From Mesorhabditis belari (taxonomy: Eukaryota; Nematoda; Chromadorea; Rhabditida; Rhabditidae), in assembly GCA_958450365.1 (NCBI GenBank), contig CAUEEP010000893.1, positions 1-64,000 of the forward strand: DNA of 64,000 nt, written 5' to 3'. This document shows positions 55,401 through 64,000 of this stretch, piece by piece. Below the pieces are notes generated by a model that saw only the letters and a program-made list of their open reading frames with translations, made no database searches and was not told the DNA's origin. Numbering within the stretch: the first letter of the stretch is position 1; the number at the start of each line of letters is the position of its first letter. The position numbers and the translations under genes are program-made.

Positions 55401-58400
55401 TAGGATGAGAAATTTCCGGGACCGGATCGATGATCTGGGGAAATTGCATTCAATTTGAACTAATTTCCATTCAAAGCTTCATAACTTACTCTAAAGTCAA
55501 TATTTTTTACAAAGAATTTCCAGAAAAATGATCCTTAAACATTTCTCTTCATTTTCACTCGTTACTTAAGTAAATCTTTCGCCTGTGAACGTTTTTAGAC
55601 GAGCTGAAAGGGAAATAACTGAGGCAAAAGTCAAAGAAAAACCTCGTGAACGTGTTAAGCAAAGGCTTGACTTGCTTTTCATCAACCTATTCGTCTCTTT
55701 CAATCGAATAACTCAATAGTTTTTGAGATTTTCATCTAAAACTTCAACATTTAGGCTTAAATGATCAAATTTTCTCTCAGAAAAGCCTTCCCGGAAACAT
55801 TGTTTTCCTTCGAAATCTCCCCTTGGAGACAACGGAGAGCGATCTTGTGGTTATGTTTCATCAAAGAGCACAAATAGCTCAAAATCCTGGAGATCGACGT
55901 AATAAGTGAGTTTTTGTCGGAAAAAAAGTGGCTTCTTTGACTCTTTTCAAAGCAAAAAACTCTTCTAGAATCGATTTTCAAGCGGCTGGCGCGAATGCAA
56001 AGTTTAAATTCGCGAAAATCACTTTTGTGACTGATCAGGACGCTCAAAAGGTGGATTTTCATTTAAAATAAACAAGAATAGATTGATAATTTTCGATTTC
56101 ATAAATGAAATTGCAAAGTTCGTTTTCAGATTGTTCGCGAATTTGACGGAAAAAAGTTCCCGAATAGCGACCGAGTGATGGGCGCCGCAATTTTGTAAGA
56201 AAGAATTTTGAGGGGAAATTTTAAAGAAAACTATAACTTTAATTAGATCTAAAATATTATTATCTTATAATATATTATCTTATAATCAATTTTACATGTT
56301 ATAAATCAATTTTGAATCAATTTCAAATCAATTTCAGTGGCCAGAAGAAGGCCGAGAAAGCGGCAGGCCCGTCCGGTGGTCAAAACAAGAAAAATAATCA
56401 AACGGCTGTACGTTTTACATTATAAATCTTTTATTTATATGCTAATCTAGTTTAACAATCGATTTTTAATCGGTTTTGATCGATTTTGATCGATTTTGAG
56501 CCTTTTTCAGACGAATATCGTTGTGGTGAAAGGTCTCCCGTTCGAGACAACCGTCAACGATATTGTCGCCAAATTTCATGGGGTTTCCAAAATTCAAATG
56601 GACCCTAATGGTTATGAAAGGTGAGCTGAATAACTGTAGTTTATCGAATTTTAGAAAAATTTTACTTGCTCTATGCTTAGCAATTCTTTAGGGTAACCCT
56701 TCACAAGAATCCGGATGGCACCCCGACTGGACGGGCCACCATCGTTTTCAAAGAGGCTGATGGGGCACAAAAGGTTTGTTATCAGCAATAAAAATGAAAT
56801 TCATTTAAATACATTTACAATTTTATAGAAAAACACTATTTTTGTAATTAGAAATATCAAAAAAACTTGAATCTTATCATTCGCAACTTTTAATTGAGTG
56901 GAAATAACTTTCAAATTTGCCTGAACCCTCAATGAATCACGTTTATCACCAGCCTTTAAAGGGCTTTTTAGAAAAACAGACAACTTTCTCTTTTTTGATT
57001 TAGAAACTGCTTTATTTCGATAATGCTTTAAAGGGATCTTTACGGTTAACGGCGAGCAGTAGCAATTATCGGCGGTGACCAATTTTTTGGCCAACTTGCA
57101 GCTCATTGTTAAGCACCTTAAACTCGTCAGATCAGGAAGTTTTAATAAGATTTAGATAGCTTAGAACGTCAGCTTTCAGAAACTATTTGTTTTATCAAAA
57201 GTTATTAACATAAACTTATATAAAATTGGGCTGCAAGTTGGTCAAAAGCTTGGTCCCCGCCGATAGTCACTACCCCCGCCGTTAACCGTAAAGATCCCTT
57301 TAAAGCATTATCGAAAAAAAAGCAGTTTCTAAATCAAAAAAGAGAAAGTTGTCTGTTTTCATAGAATCTCATTGGTACTTTCTCTATAACGAAGTCGGGG
57401 ATTTGGCTATACGACAGTTTACCCCCAACCAATGACCACCAAAGTGGTTTTTCTGACTGACGCGCGAGCCTAACGACAGGCACAAACCCAAAAAAAGCGC
57501 GATACCCATAGGCAGTTGCGACCGGACGGGCACGTGTGCCACTCTACCTGTATGTGCGGAGCCGAAGCCTAGGTAAATAGCAGGCCCGCCACAAGGGAAG
57601 CCTTTGAGTTTGAGATAAATAAACTGTTGTTGTAGAATCAAAATAGCAAAAAAGAAGTAAAAACAAGCATATAAAACAAATTTACTGAGTCTAAATAAGG
57701 TGCAAAGTAAAGAAATTCCCTCCGCCCGATAAAAATCCCCCTCGCCCGTTATAGGGGAAGCGCCAACTCATTTTTTGATAGATTTGATTATAAGTTATAG
57801 CGATCTTGACCTTTCAGAAAGTCTGTCAAAAAGGATGAATCATTCATCGTTTTTTTCACGATCTCTTTTCAACTTCGCTACTGTGAAAAAGAAATCGGAT
57901 TTTGCTAGAGTAAACCCTAGTGATTTTAGAAATCATTTAAAGTTAAACAAAATAGATTTACATTTTAGAAATTAAAAAATAAAATAAAACAAAATAAAAC
58001 AAAATAAAACGCAAACTCTTTTCAAAATTAAAACCACTCAGCAAATAAGGAGAAATCGAGAAACCGCGTTTTTACGAAAAAAAATCAATAGAACTCAATC
58101 AACCAATAGATAAATCCAACTTTTACTAGATCTGAGCTGTTTCAAACCCAAGGAAGACCAGGCTAGAAGTGAAATTCAGAGGCCAAAGATAAGGGGAAAT
58201 CGAGAAACCGCGTTTTTGCCAAAAAATCGCCCATCTACCCACAAAACTAATTAGATTTTTTCGAAAGTACATGAAATTTTAGATATAATAGTTAAATGCT
58301 CAGATCGATTGGTTTGGTCGTTTTTTTTTGTAAAACAACGAAACAGACAGACGCACACACCCTCTGGCCTATAATAAGTAGAATTTTGATTTCAGGCCAT

Positions 58401-60235
58401 TTCTGCATCACCTATCGCGTCCGCGTTTTATTTTTTTAATTTTTCAAGACATTTGGAGATTAAATCCTAACCTTGGGTAATTAAACCGGGCAATGCAGTC
58501 TCTGCCGCCCTATCTAAACGCACCGTATTCCAGAGGCCGCTTTTTCCTACGAGACCCACGTACCTTCTCAAACAAAACCGCCTAAAACAGCCGAACAGAA
58601 ACACAAACAAACTCTCGCTTTATAATATCAACAATTGTGTGTCCAAACAACAATTTATGGATGATAAAAATTAGATTTATTTCTAGATTGTCTTCGAGTT
58701 TAACAATGCCGATTTTCAAATTGGACACAGTCGACCTAGAAAGATTCAGGTCGAATTGTTCAATTTCAAGTGAGTTTTTCCTCTAAACATGAAAATTATG
58801 ATTGCTTAAACCATAATTTATCGATTACAGACTATAATTTACATTTTAAGAAAGTACAACTATTAGGTACATGCATAAGAAATGCGGATCTCAACATTCT
58901 CATAAATTCCCAACGATCGAAATCTGATATCGATGAATGTTATAAACTATTTGAAAGTTGTAAATCTCCTCTACAAAATAGGCTAAAACGTTTCAATTGA
59001 TCGAAGCAAATTGAAGAAATTTCGAGGGCGAAATGCGAGTGACCAAAAATCGAGTAAAATCGAATCGAGTCACTTTAGGGACAAGTTTAGTGTGGTCAAA
59101 ATAGAGTTAGCTTCCCAAAATTAAAGATTTTTTAAAAGAAGGAGGATAACTAAATATCAATTGATTAAAAAAGCCTAACGGAAATGCATTTACAGAAATT
59201 TAGATAGAGCGTAAGTTTAAAACCCTCAAAATTGTCAAAAAATCGGCTTTTTCAAAGAAAAAAGAAAAATATTGCAAAAACAAAGTTTTCCCATGAAATG
59301 ATTCGAATTCTTAATTATTTTGAATGATATTTGAATGATTTTGAATGAAGGGCGCTCATTTTCCACTATATAATCAAAACCGAACTCTTGTGAAAGTGGG
59401 GTTTTCAAAAATTGCCCTTTTTTGGTCACTCGCATTTCGCCCTCGAAATTTCTTCAATGCTTTGATCAATTGAAACACGTTTTAGCCTATTTTGTAGAGG
59501 AGATTTACAACTTTCAAATAGTTTATAACATTCATCGATATCAGGTTTCTATCGTTGGAAATTTATGAAAATGTTTAGATCAGCATTTCTTATGCATGAA
59601 GTATTGTTTTTCGTAGGAGAAAATGCAAAATTTTGTTTGTTTCCCGTACCATTTATCTGCTTTTATTGCAATCCTCTGTATCCCTTTGTTTTCTAGAAAT
59701 ATCAATCAACAACAAGCCGGTCAACCCTCTCAGAATAATCCCAAAAAGATAACAACTCCATCGACTCCAAATCAGCCAGCATATGGATATGTTGAGATGG
59801 CAATGGATGCGCTGGATGCGGCGGAGAAGATTTCGACAATCTACGCGAATTTTAAGGCTCCACAGCCACCTCAACAGCAGCAGAAAAAGCAAAAAGTGAA
59901 AAATTTGATTGAATTTGAGATCAAAATCAAATTAGCCCGCGAAGCAGCAGACGTCCCGTCCTCAACAGCCTCAGCACCTTCACCAAATGAGTCCCGCAAC
60001 CTCGTATCAGCCACAACAAGTAGTTTTTCATCATCGTTAAGCCTTAAAGAAATGTAAAGTTCATTTTTGTATTCAAGATTGAATCAGCAAGGTCTAATAA
60101 AGTAAGAAAACTATCAAATTGTTAGACTGTTAGACTGTTAGACAAATTGCTAGATCAAATTAGACTCCTCAATCTCCTCGATCATCAAAACAACAGCAGA
60201 AAGAGCAAAATGATGGAGAATGTTCAATTCAATAG
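52473..60235 (+). CDS. four-RRM RNA-binding protein with Gln-rich tail, 17 exons
   Basis: Exons: 52473-52582, 52698-52770, 52886-52982, 53026-53170, 54034-54106, 54174-54291, 54341-54423, 55781-55905, 55969-56050, 56130-56194, 56338-56407, 56511-56620, 56692-56773, 58687-58769, 59697-59895, 59936-60019, 60164-60235; 1,671 nt, 556 aa, in frame. Four RNA-recognition motifs are readable from their RNP2 and RNP1 strands: AFIRGLPES / CLVTFS (residues ~5-93), VFIRGLPAN / CIAMFQ (~112-200), IVFLRNLPLE / AKITFV (~238-322), IVVVKGLPFE / TGRATIVFK (~349-438). RNP1 motifs are weak in the first three, lacking the usual aromatic pair. The C-terminal 120 residues are Gln/Pro-rich with a short helical segment (EMAMDALDAAEKISTIYANF). 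The overall plan recalls nucleolin-like multi-RRM proteins, but I do not assign an orthologue. The ATG follows TATTTAG by six bases. Confidence 0.88.
53351..53570 (+). pseudogene. tandem duplicate of RRM-gene exon 5 start and preceding intron
   Basis: This 220-bp segment duplicates 53,868-54,085, with about 95% identity by eye, offset by about 517 bp. It includes the intron hairpin (TTTGGTATCAAAAAATAGCT and its inverse), the acceptor (AAGCTTAG) and the first 17 codons of exon 5 (VTVKLAGPVATCIAMF), then diverges. Splicing to this copy would lead to a stop after about 30 codons. Confidence 0.8.
53571..53760 (-). mobile_element. possible Merlin/ISXO2-like transposase fragment
   Basis: Between the two exon-5 copies the minus strand encodes ILRRPKLGMCNKLTIDWSSY followed by LRETCADSLL. 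A KLTIDW..YLRE.CA pattern is recurrent just ahead of the DDE domain in Merlin (ISXO2-like) transposases of nematodes, as I remember them. Only about 60 residues remain and no catalytic residue is seen, so the call is tentative. Confidence 0.4.
54560..55695. mobile_element. complex palindrome of repeated fold-back units in RRM-gene intron 7
   Basis: Blocks such as TTTCAGCTCGTCTAAAAACG, GATTTACTTAA, AAATGAAGAGAAATGTTTA and GAAATTTC next to CCGGATCGAT recur in both orientations four to five times, at about 54,575, 54,890, 55,090, 55,265 and 55,520-55,620. The outer arms begin GTCAGTTATTTCCCTTTCAG and end with its inverse. It looks like a fold-back element into which a copy of itself inserted. 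No coding motif. Confidence 0.7.
56955..57362. mobile_element. fold-back element in RRM-gene intron 13
   Basis: Arms AGACAACTTTCTCTTTTTTG, TAGAAACTGC, TTTAAAGGGATCTTTACGG and TTAACGGCG (left) are matched in inverted order on the right (57,285-57,362), enclosing GGCGGTGACCAATTTTTTGG and its partner. About 400 bp, non-coding. Confidence 0.72.
57370..57640. repeat. GC-richer segment of unknown origin in intron 13
   Basis: This 270-bp segment (for example GCGACCGGACGGGCACGTGT) is richer in G+C than its surroundings and ends GAGATAAATAAACTGTTGTT, a 3' tail style seen in retroposed sequences. A minus frame covers it but shows no domain I know. It may be a SINE or LINE tail. Confidence 0.4.
58399..58487 (-). 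pseudogene. broken SL1 RNA gene, copy D
   Basis: The leader starts correctly (GGTTTAATTACCCAAG, 58,487 to 58,472) but the last six bases (TTTGAG) are missing, so a GTTAGG donor follows after 16 nt. The Sm site is replaced by an A-rich run and the terminal stem is degraded (GCGTCC / GGTGATGC). The upstream element survives in drifted form (58,520-58,545). It lies in intron 13 of the RRM gene, antisense to it. Confidence 0.8.
58864..59600. mobile_element. 730-bp inverted-repeat element in RRM-gene intron 14
   Basis: The left arm (about 58,864-59,062; ATGCATAAGAAATGCGGATC, ATCTCCTCTACAAAATAGGC, TTCGAGGGCGAAATGCGAGT) is repeated in inverted form at 59,395-59,600. The inner part is AT-rich and non-coding. 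Confidence 0.78.
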
Positions 60236-61090
60236 GTAATTGCTTGAGTTGCTTTTGAATTGTAGATCTTTAAATAATTGCTAACTTAGAGAGCTTAGAA
60301 AGCCAGCTTTCTCTCTAATAATTGCTTTCAATTGTAAATCTAAGCATGTTACATGTTCTGTAATTATTGAACTCATCGATTTTATTTTTTAATATGCTTT
60401 TAAAGCTTTGGTCAAGCTTAATAGCGAAATTTAACTGTGCTTTGAGTCCAACATTTGAGTCCAACATTTGAGTCCAACTTCTCCATTCATGCGCGCTCAA
60501 CTTTCATTCACTATCGTTAGATAGTGAACTTTGTGTGCTTTCGCTACCCAAGCTGTACTTTGAGCTCAACTGGTCATAATTTCACACACATTTGAAGCAA
60601 GTGGATCAGTTTCGTCATGAGAAAACGTTAAATTGAAGTGCGCTAGCTTAACGTTTCACCATTTGATAGTGAACTTTGTGTGCTTTCTCTACCCAAGCTG
60701 TACTTTGAGCTCAAAAATCGAAACAAAACCCTTCTAGCACAGTGAATCTTTTCATTTTCTAGTTGGCAATAGGAAAAATCGGAAAATTGAAACGTTGAGT
60801 GCATCAGCAAGGATGCGTTTCCATTTTCGAGCACAAAAAGCACCTTTGGACAGTTCAGCGATGTTTTAAACAAATGCAAATAAATCGCAATTACATTGTA
60901 AGAAATATATTGATACTTTGACCTTTATAATTTCTTTCTTGTCTCGGTGTGCTTCAATGGTAGATGTCTTGAAAACGCACAATTTAGCAATATCAAAACT
61001 TTCCCTTATTAGGGCAAACTTCGCTCAGACTGGAGCAACCTGGCACTATCACAATTACTTCAACACTTGCGTGTGAAAAAAAGGATGAAT
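60236..61090. other. 3' flank of the RRM gene, with a direct repeat
   Basis: There is no gene. GATAGTGAACTTTGTGTGCT with CTACCCAAGCTGTACTTTGA is repeated at 60,520-60,572 and 60,664-60,713, and GAGTCCAACATTTGAGTCC is a short tandem at about 60,445-60,475. No AATAAA was seen close after the stop; AAATAATT at 60,275 may serve. Confidence 0.6.
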
Positions 61091-61095
61091 AGAAA

Positions 61096-61640
61096 AGGGA
61101 GCTCACTCAAAACTGACTCAAAACAAAGCTTAAATAATGGTTTTTTTAAGTACACAAGCTACTCCAAACGGACAAATGAATATCGTCTAGTGGCTGATTA
61201 CGGTAGTTTATCCATCAACTTTGAATTTTAACTTTGCCCGAATTAGCCGAATACTTTAAATATGATCCGAGCACAATTTCTCGACACCATCCGCTCATTG
61301 GAAAAAGGAATCGTTGTGGCCAATGGGTCCCACATGAATTACCCCCTGAAAACAAAGCCAATCGAGTTTTATTGTCTCGGATTCTATTGAAAAAGGCTAC
61401 CGGCAGTGCTTTTTTTTGAAAGCATGTTGACGATGGGCGAAAAGTGGACCTATTTCAATAATAAAACACGCAAAAAAATGGTATAGAAAAAAAGAATAAA
61501 AAAGGGAGCGCACAACTGACTCAAAACAAAGCTTAAATAATGGTTTTTTTAAGTACACAAGCTACTCCAAACGGACAACTGAATATCGTCTAGTGACTGA
61601 TTACGGTAGTTTATCCATCAACTTTGAATTTTAACTTGTG
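61096..61640 (+). mobile_element. mariner transposase relic between direct repeats
   Basis: At 61,236-61,420 the plus strand encodes the helix-turn-helix region of a mariner transposase (PELAEYFKYDPSTISRH; GQWVPHELPPENKANRVLLS), then, in another frame at about 61,428, LTMGEKWTYFNNKTRKKM, which corresponds to the conserved TxDEKW block but with Gly in place of the first catalytic Asp. It is flanked by direct repeats of about 130 bp (61,096-61,233 and 61,503-61,639; AAACAAAGCTTAAATAATGG, ATATCGTCTAGTG). It is clearly inactive. Confidence 0.8.
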
Positions 61641-62240
61641 CATTGAATTTTGATTGACTGCGGAGCAGTGGCAATTCGCCACATACATTAATCATAATTT
61701 GTATGCAATTTCAGACGTTGAGTGACTTCGAAATGTGATCGAAAATCGATATGGAATTCTTTTTTTTTATTCTTCACACTTCTCCATCCTTGCGCGCTCA
61801 ACTGGTCATAATTTCGTATCAATTTCGATCATAGAAATGTTACTTTCTTTTAAATCTACTTCATTTAATCCATCACTATCATTTAGTGCTATTTCTTTTT
61901 AAAAACTATTCTCTGTAATCTTTTTTCATCTTTATTATAAAGCTTTTAGATCAATAAATTGTTAATCAAAAGCGAAAAAGAAAAAAATTTGCGAAAGAAA
62001 TTTTTTGAAGAACTTTTATTGTTTTATTTTATTTTTTAAAAAAAAGAAAGTTATCTTGAGAATTACAAATTGTAAGATTCAAATTTTAAAACTATTCTTG
62101 AAATTAGTTGCATCAATTCGTGCTTCTCTCCATTTTCGACGTTTTTACGTGAACCAAAATCTTTGGCTCTTTTCGACCTAAAGATTTATTCTTGATTTGA
62201 GTCGCTTTCTTGAGTTTTCTAAAAAGTGCTTAGAATTACC
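61641..62240. other. AT-rich stretch without recognised features
   Basis: I see nothing here beyond poly-A and poly-T runs. Confidence 0.6.
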
Positions 62241-63780
62241 GTAATCCAAGAGTAATTTTGAGTGTTTGAGGTAGATGAGAATTTGATAAAGTAATGAAAT
62301 GGATGGCAAAGAAATTGGGAATCAAGGAGAATCAAGGGGATGAGCTATCGGCGCCTTAAGTTTAGAAGGTAAAGATCGGTCAAAGTCTGACTGCTGATCA
62401 TTTTTTTTGTCTCACATCGGCTGAACAGTAAAATGCGGTTAGTCAGACTAAAGTACAGCAAAATCTACGAGACTCATTTGTTTATATTGGGTTGTCCAGT
62501 TATGAATGCGTGTTTTTACTATTTTGTAAATTTCTCAAGATACCGAAATCAAGAAAAAGATATATATGAGTATTATTCGAAAGCTGAAGATCTCCTCTAC
62601 ATTTTGATGTAAAAAGTTTTTGAATTTGCTCAGCTTTTGGGCAAATTGACTGCACAGAAGAAGGAGTGGCCAAAAAATGGAAGGGTGCCTTTGGATCAAG
62701 TTTTGGTTCCGCTCAAATTGAGTTAACCGTTTGATGTTTGGCCAATAGATATATCAATACAACTTTTTTTAAAAAATATACCAATTTCAGAGCATCTTTA
62801 CTTTTCTTTTCTTTTCTGGGCGGTTATTTTACACCATAAAACTTGAGGAATAGCTAAGCTGAAATGGGTTTTTTTTTGAAAACGACCTCTCCCTTTGTGC
62901 AGTCAATTTCCCAAAAAGTTGAATGAATTCAAAAAGTTTTTTATTCCAAAATGTAGAGGAGATCTTGAACTTTCGAATGATATATAACACTCATATAAAT
63001 CTGTTCGATATCTTGAGAAATTTACAAAATAGTAAAAACGCGCATTCATAACTGGACAACCCAATATTTTATCAAGACCGTTTCCCAGATCCAAGAACCT
63101 TTTTAGCCTGTTCTACTTGATAAATACTGTAAAAAATTCGAAAAAAAGAACCAAACTCTTCTATTTTTCAATTCTCAATCGATTTTCATCCAAAATCCCC
63201 CAAAAATCCCTCAAAAAATCCCTCAAAAATCCTTTTTCGTGCCTAGCCCTAGTACCCAAATTTTCAAGAGCTCAAAAATCAGGGTTTTTGTTTGATTTTT
63301 ATCCGCTTTTCATTCTTTTACCGCTTTTAAGCTATAAATATTATTTAAAGCCTTTGAAAATCTTGAAAAAGTTGAACATTTTGCTTTCGGAAAACTGAAA
63401 AATCCGAAAAAATGAAAAATTCCGTCTAAATGAGGCTCTTCAATACGAAATAAATACGATACTCGTCTCGTAGATTTAGTTGCCTTTAGATTTTGCTGAC
63501 CGCTGACGTAGACTTTAGTCTGAATAACCGCATTTTACTGTTCAACCGATCTGGCACAAAAAAATGAGCAGAAGTCAGGCTTTGACCGATTTCTACCTTC
63601 TAAACTTAAGGCGCCGATAGCTCAGTGCATCTGCACGGTAAACGGAATTGTTTAATTCCCTTGGGTTTGATTGTTGATTGTTTAATTCCCCTTGATTCCC
63701 AATTTCTTTACCATTCATTTCATTACTTGATTAAATTATCATCTACCTATACACTCAAACTTACTCTTGGATTACGGTAA
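62240..63780. mobile_element. nested palindromic element with tRNA-like part
   Basis: Outer arms at about 62,240-62,475 and 63,455-63,778 are inverted (TACCGTAATCCAAGAGTAA; GCTATCGGCGCCTTAAGTTT; GAACAGTAAAATGCGGTTA). The right arm is longer by an insert that contains GCCGATAGCTCAGTGCATCT, a tRNA A-box-like sequence. Between the arms lies a separate mariner-type MITE. Confidence 0.7.
62485..63066. mobile_element. mariner-type MITE, GGGTTGTCCAGTTATGAATG family
   Basis: The ends TATTGGGTTGTCCAGTTATG and CATAACTGGACAACCCAATA are inverted and the TIR extends about 60-100 bp (ATTTTGTAAATTTCTCAAGA). A decayed end of the same family is at about 27,309-27,350 in a CABIN1-like intron. It lies inside the palindrome at 62,240-63,780. 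Confidence 0.8.
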
Positions 63781-63915
63781 TTCAATCCAATCCAATTCAA
63801 TCCAATTCGATTCGATTCAATTCAATTCAATCCAATTCAATTCAATTCAATTCGATCCAATTCAATTCAATTCAATTCAATTCAATTCAATCCAATTCAA
63901 TTCAATCCACTCACA
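63780..63915 (+). repeat. pentamer repeat CAATT, about 26 units
   Basis: A run of CAATT/CAATC units with scattered point changes, about 135 bp, follows directly on the end of the palindromic element. Confidence 0.85.
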
Positions 63916-64000
63916 GCTCATCAAATTCGTGAAATAACATCGATAAGGCTTATAGACAGACATTGTCGTTATCGTGAAAACAAGACCATAGAAAGTCTGG

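Overview
This is AT-rich nuclear DNA from a nematode, most likely of the rhabditid type. The decisive evidence is a set of SL1 spliced-leader RNA genes (two with the canonical 22-nt leader, one with a one-base change, one broken). Supporting evidence is that every multi-exon gene starts a few bases after an AG that can accept a spliced leader, and that most splice acceptors read TTTTCAG or TTTTTAG. I cannot name the species.

Layout. 1-3.9 kb: repeats, LINE tails and a Tc1-like relic. 3.94-14.45 kb (+): a CD36/scavenger receptor class B gene with 19 exons whose introns hold mariner relics, MITEs and tRNA-like elements. 14.6-16.3 kb: three SL1 RNA genes on the minus strand, with an inverted pair of DHFR-like exon fragments between them. 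16.7-39.0 kb: three minus-strand genes, transcribed in the order CABIN1/Hir3-like (39.0 to 21.1 kb, about 50 exons), LSM12-like (20.35-19.48 kb) and WDR74/Nsa1-like (19.35-16.74 kb). The last two are 129 bp apart, the spacing of a nematode operon. 39-46.4 kb: no gene, mostly MITE copies, including an inverted copy of an exon of the next gene. 46.4-51.9 kb (+): a small RING/coiled-coil gene interrupted by a transposon nested in a transposon and by two satellite arrays. 52.5-60.2 kb (+): a four-RRM RNA-binding protein gene. 60.2-64 kb: mariner relic, palindromic elements and a pentamer repeat.

The protein genes are housekeeping: histone-chaperone partner (CABIN1), RNA/ataxin-2-linked LSM12, 60S ribosome assembly (WDR74), an RRM protein and a membrane lipid/scavenger receptor. 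The unusual content is in the non-coding part: dispersed SL1 genes with their upstream elements, many tRNA-like Pol III modules of several types, a SINE family, transposons whose inverted arms carry tRNA-like promoters, exon fragments duplicated in inverted or tandem form, and four RRM units with identical intron positions and phases. Exon models were built by hand from splice signals and frame continuity. For five genes the exon lengths sum to an exact multiple of three; the CABIN1-like model has one unresolved junction.
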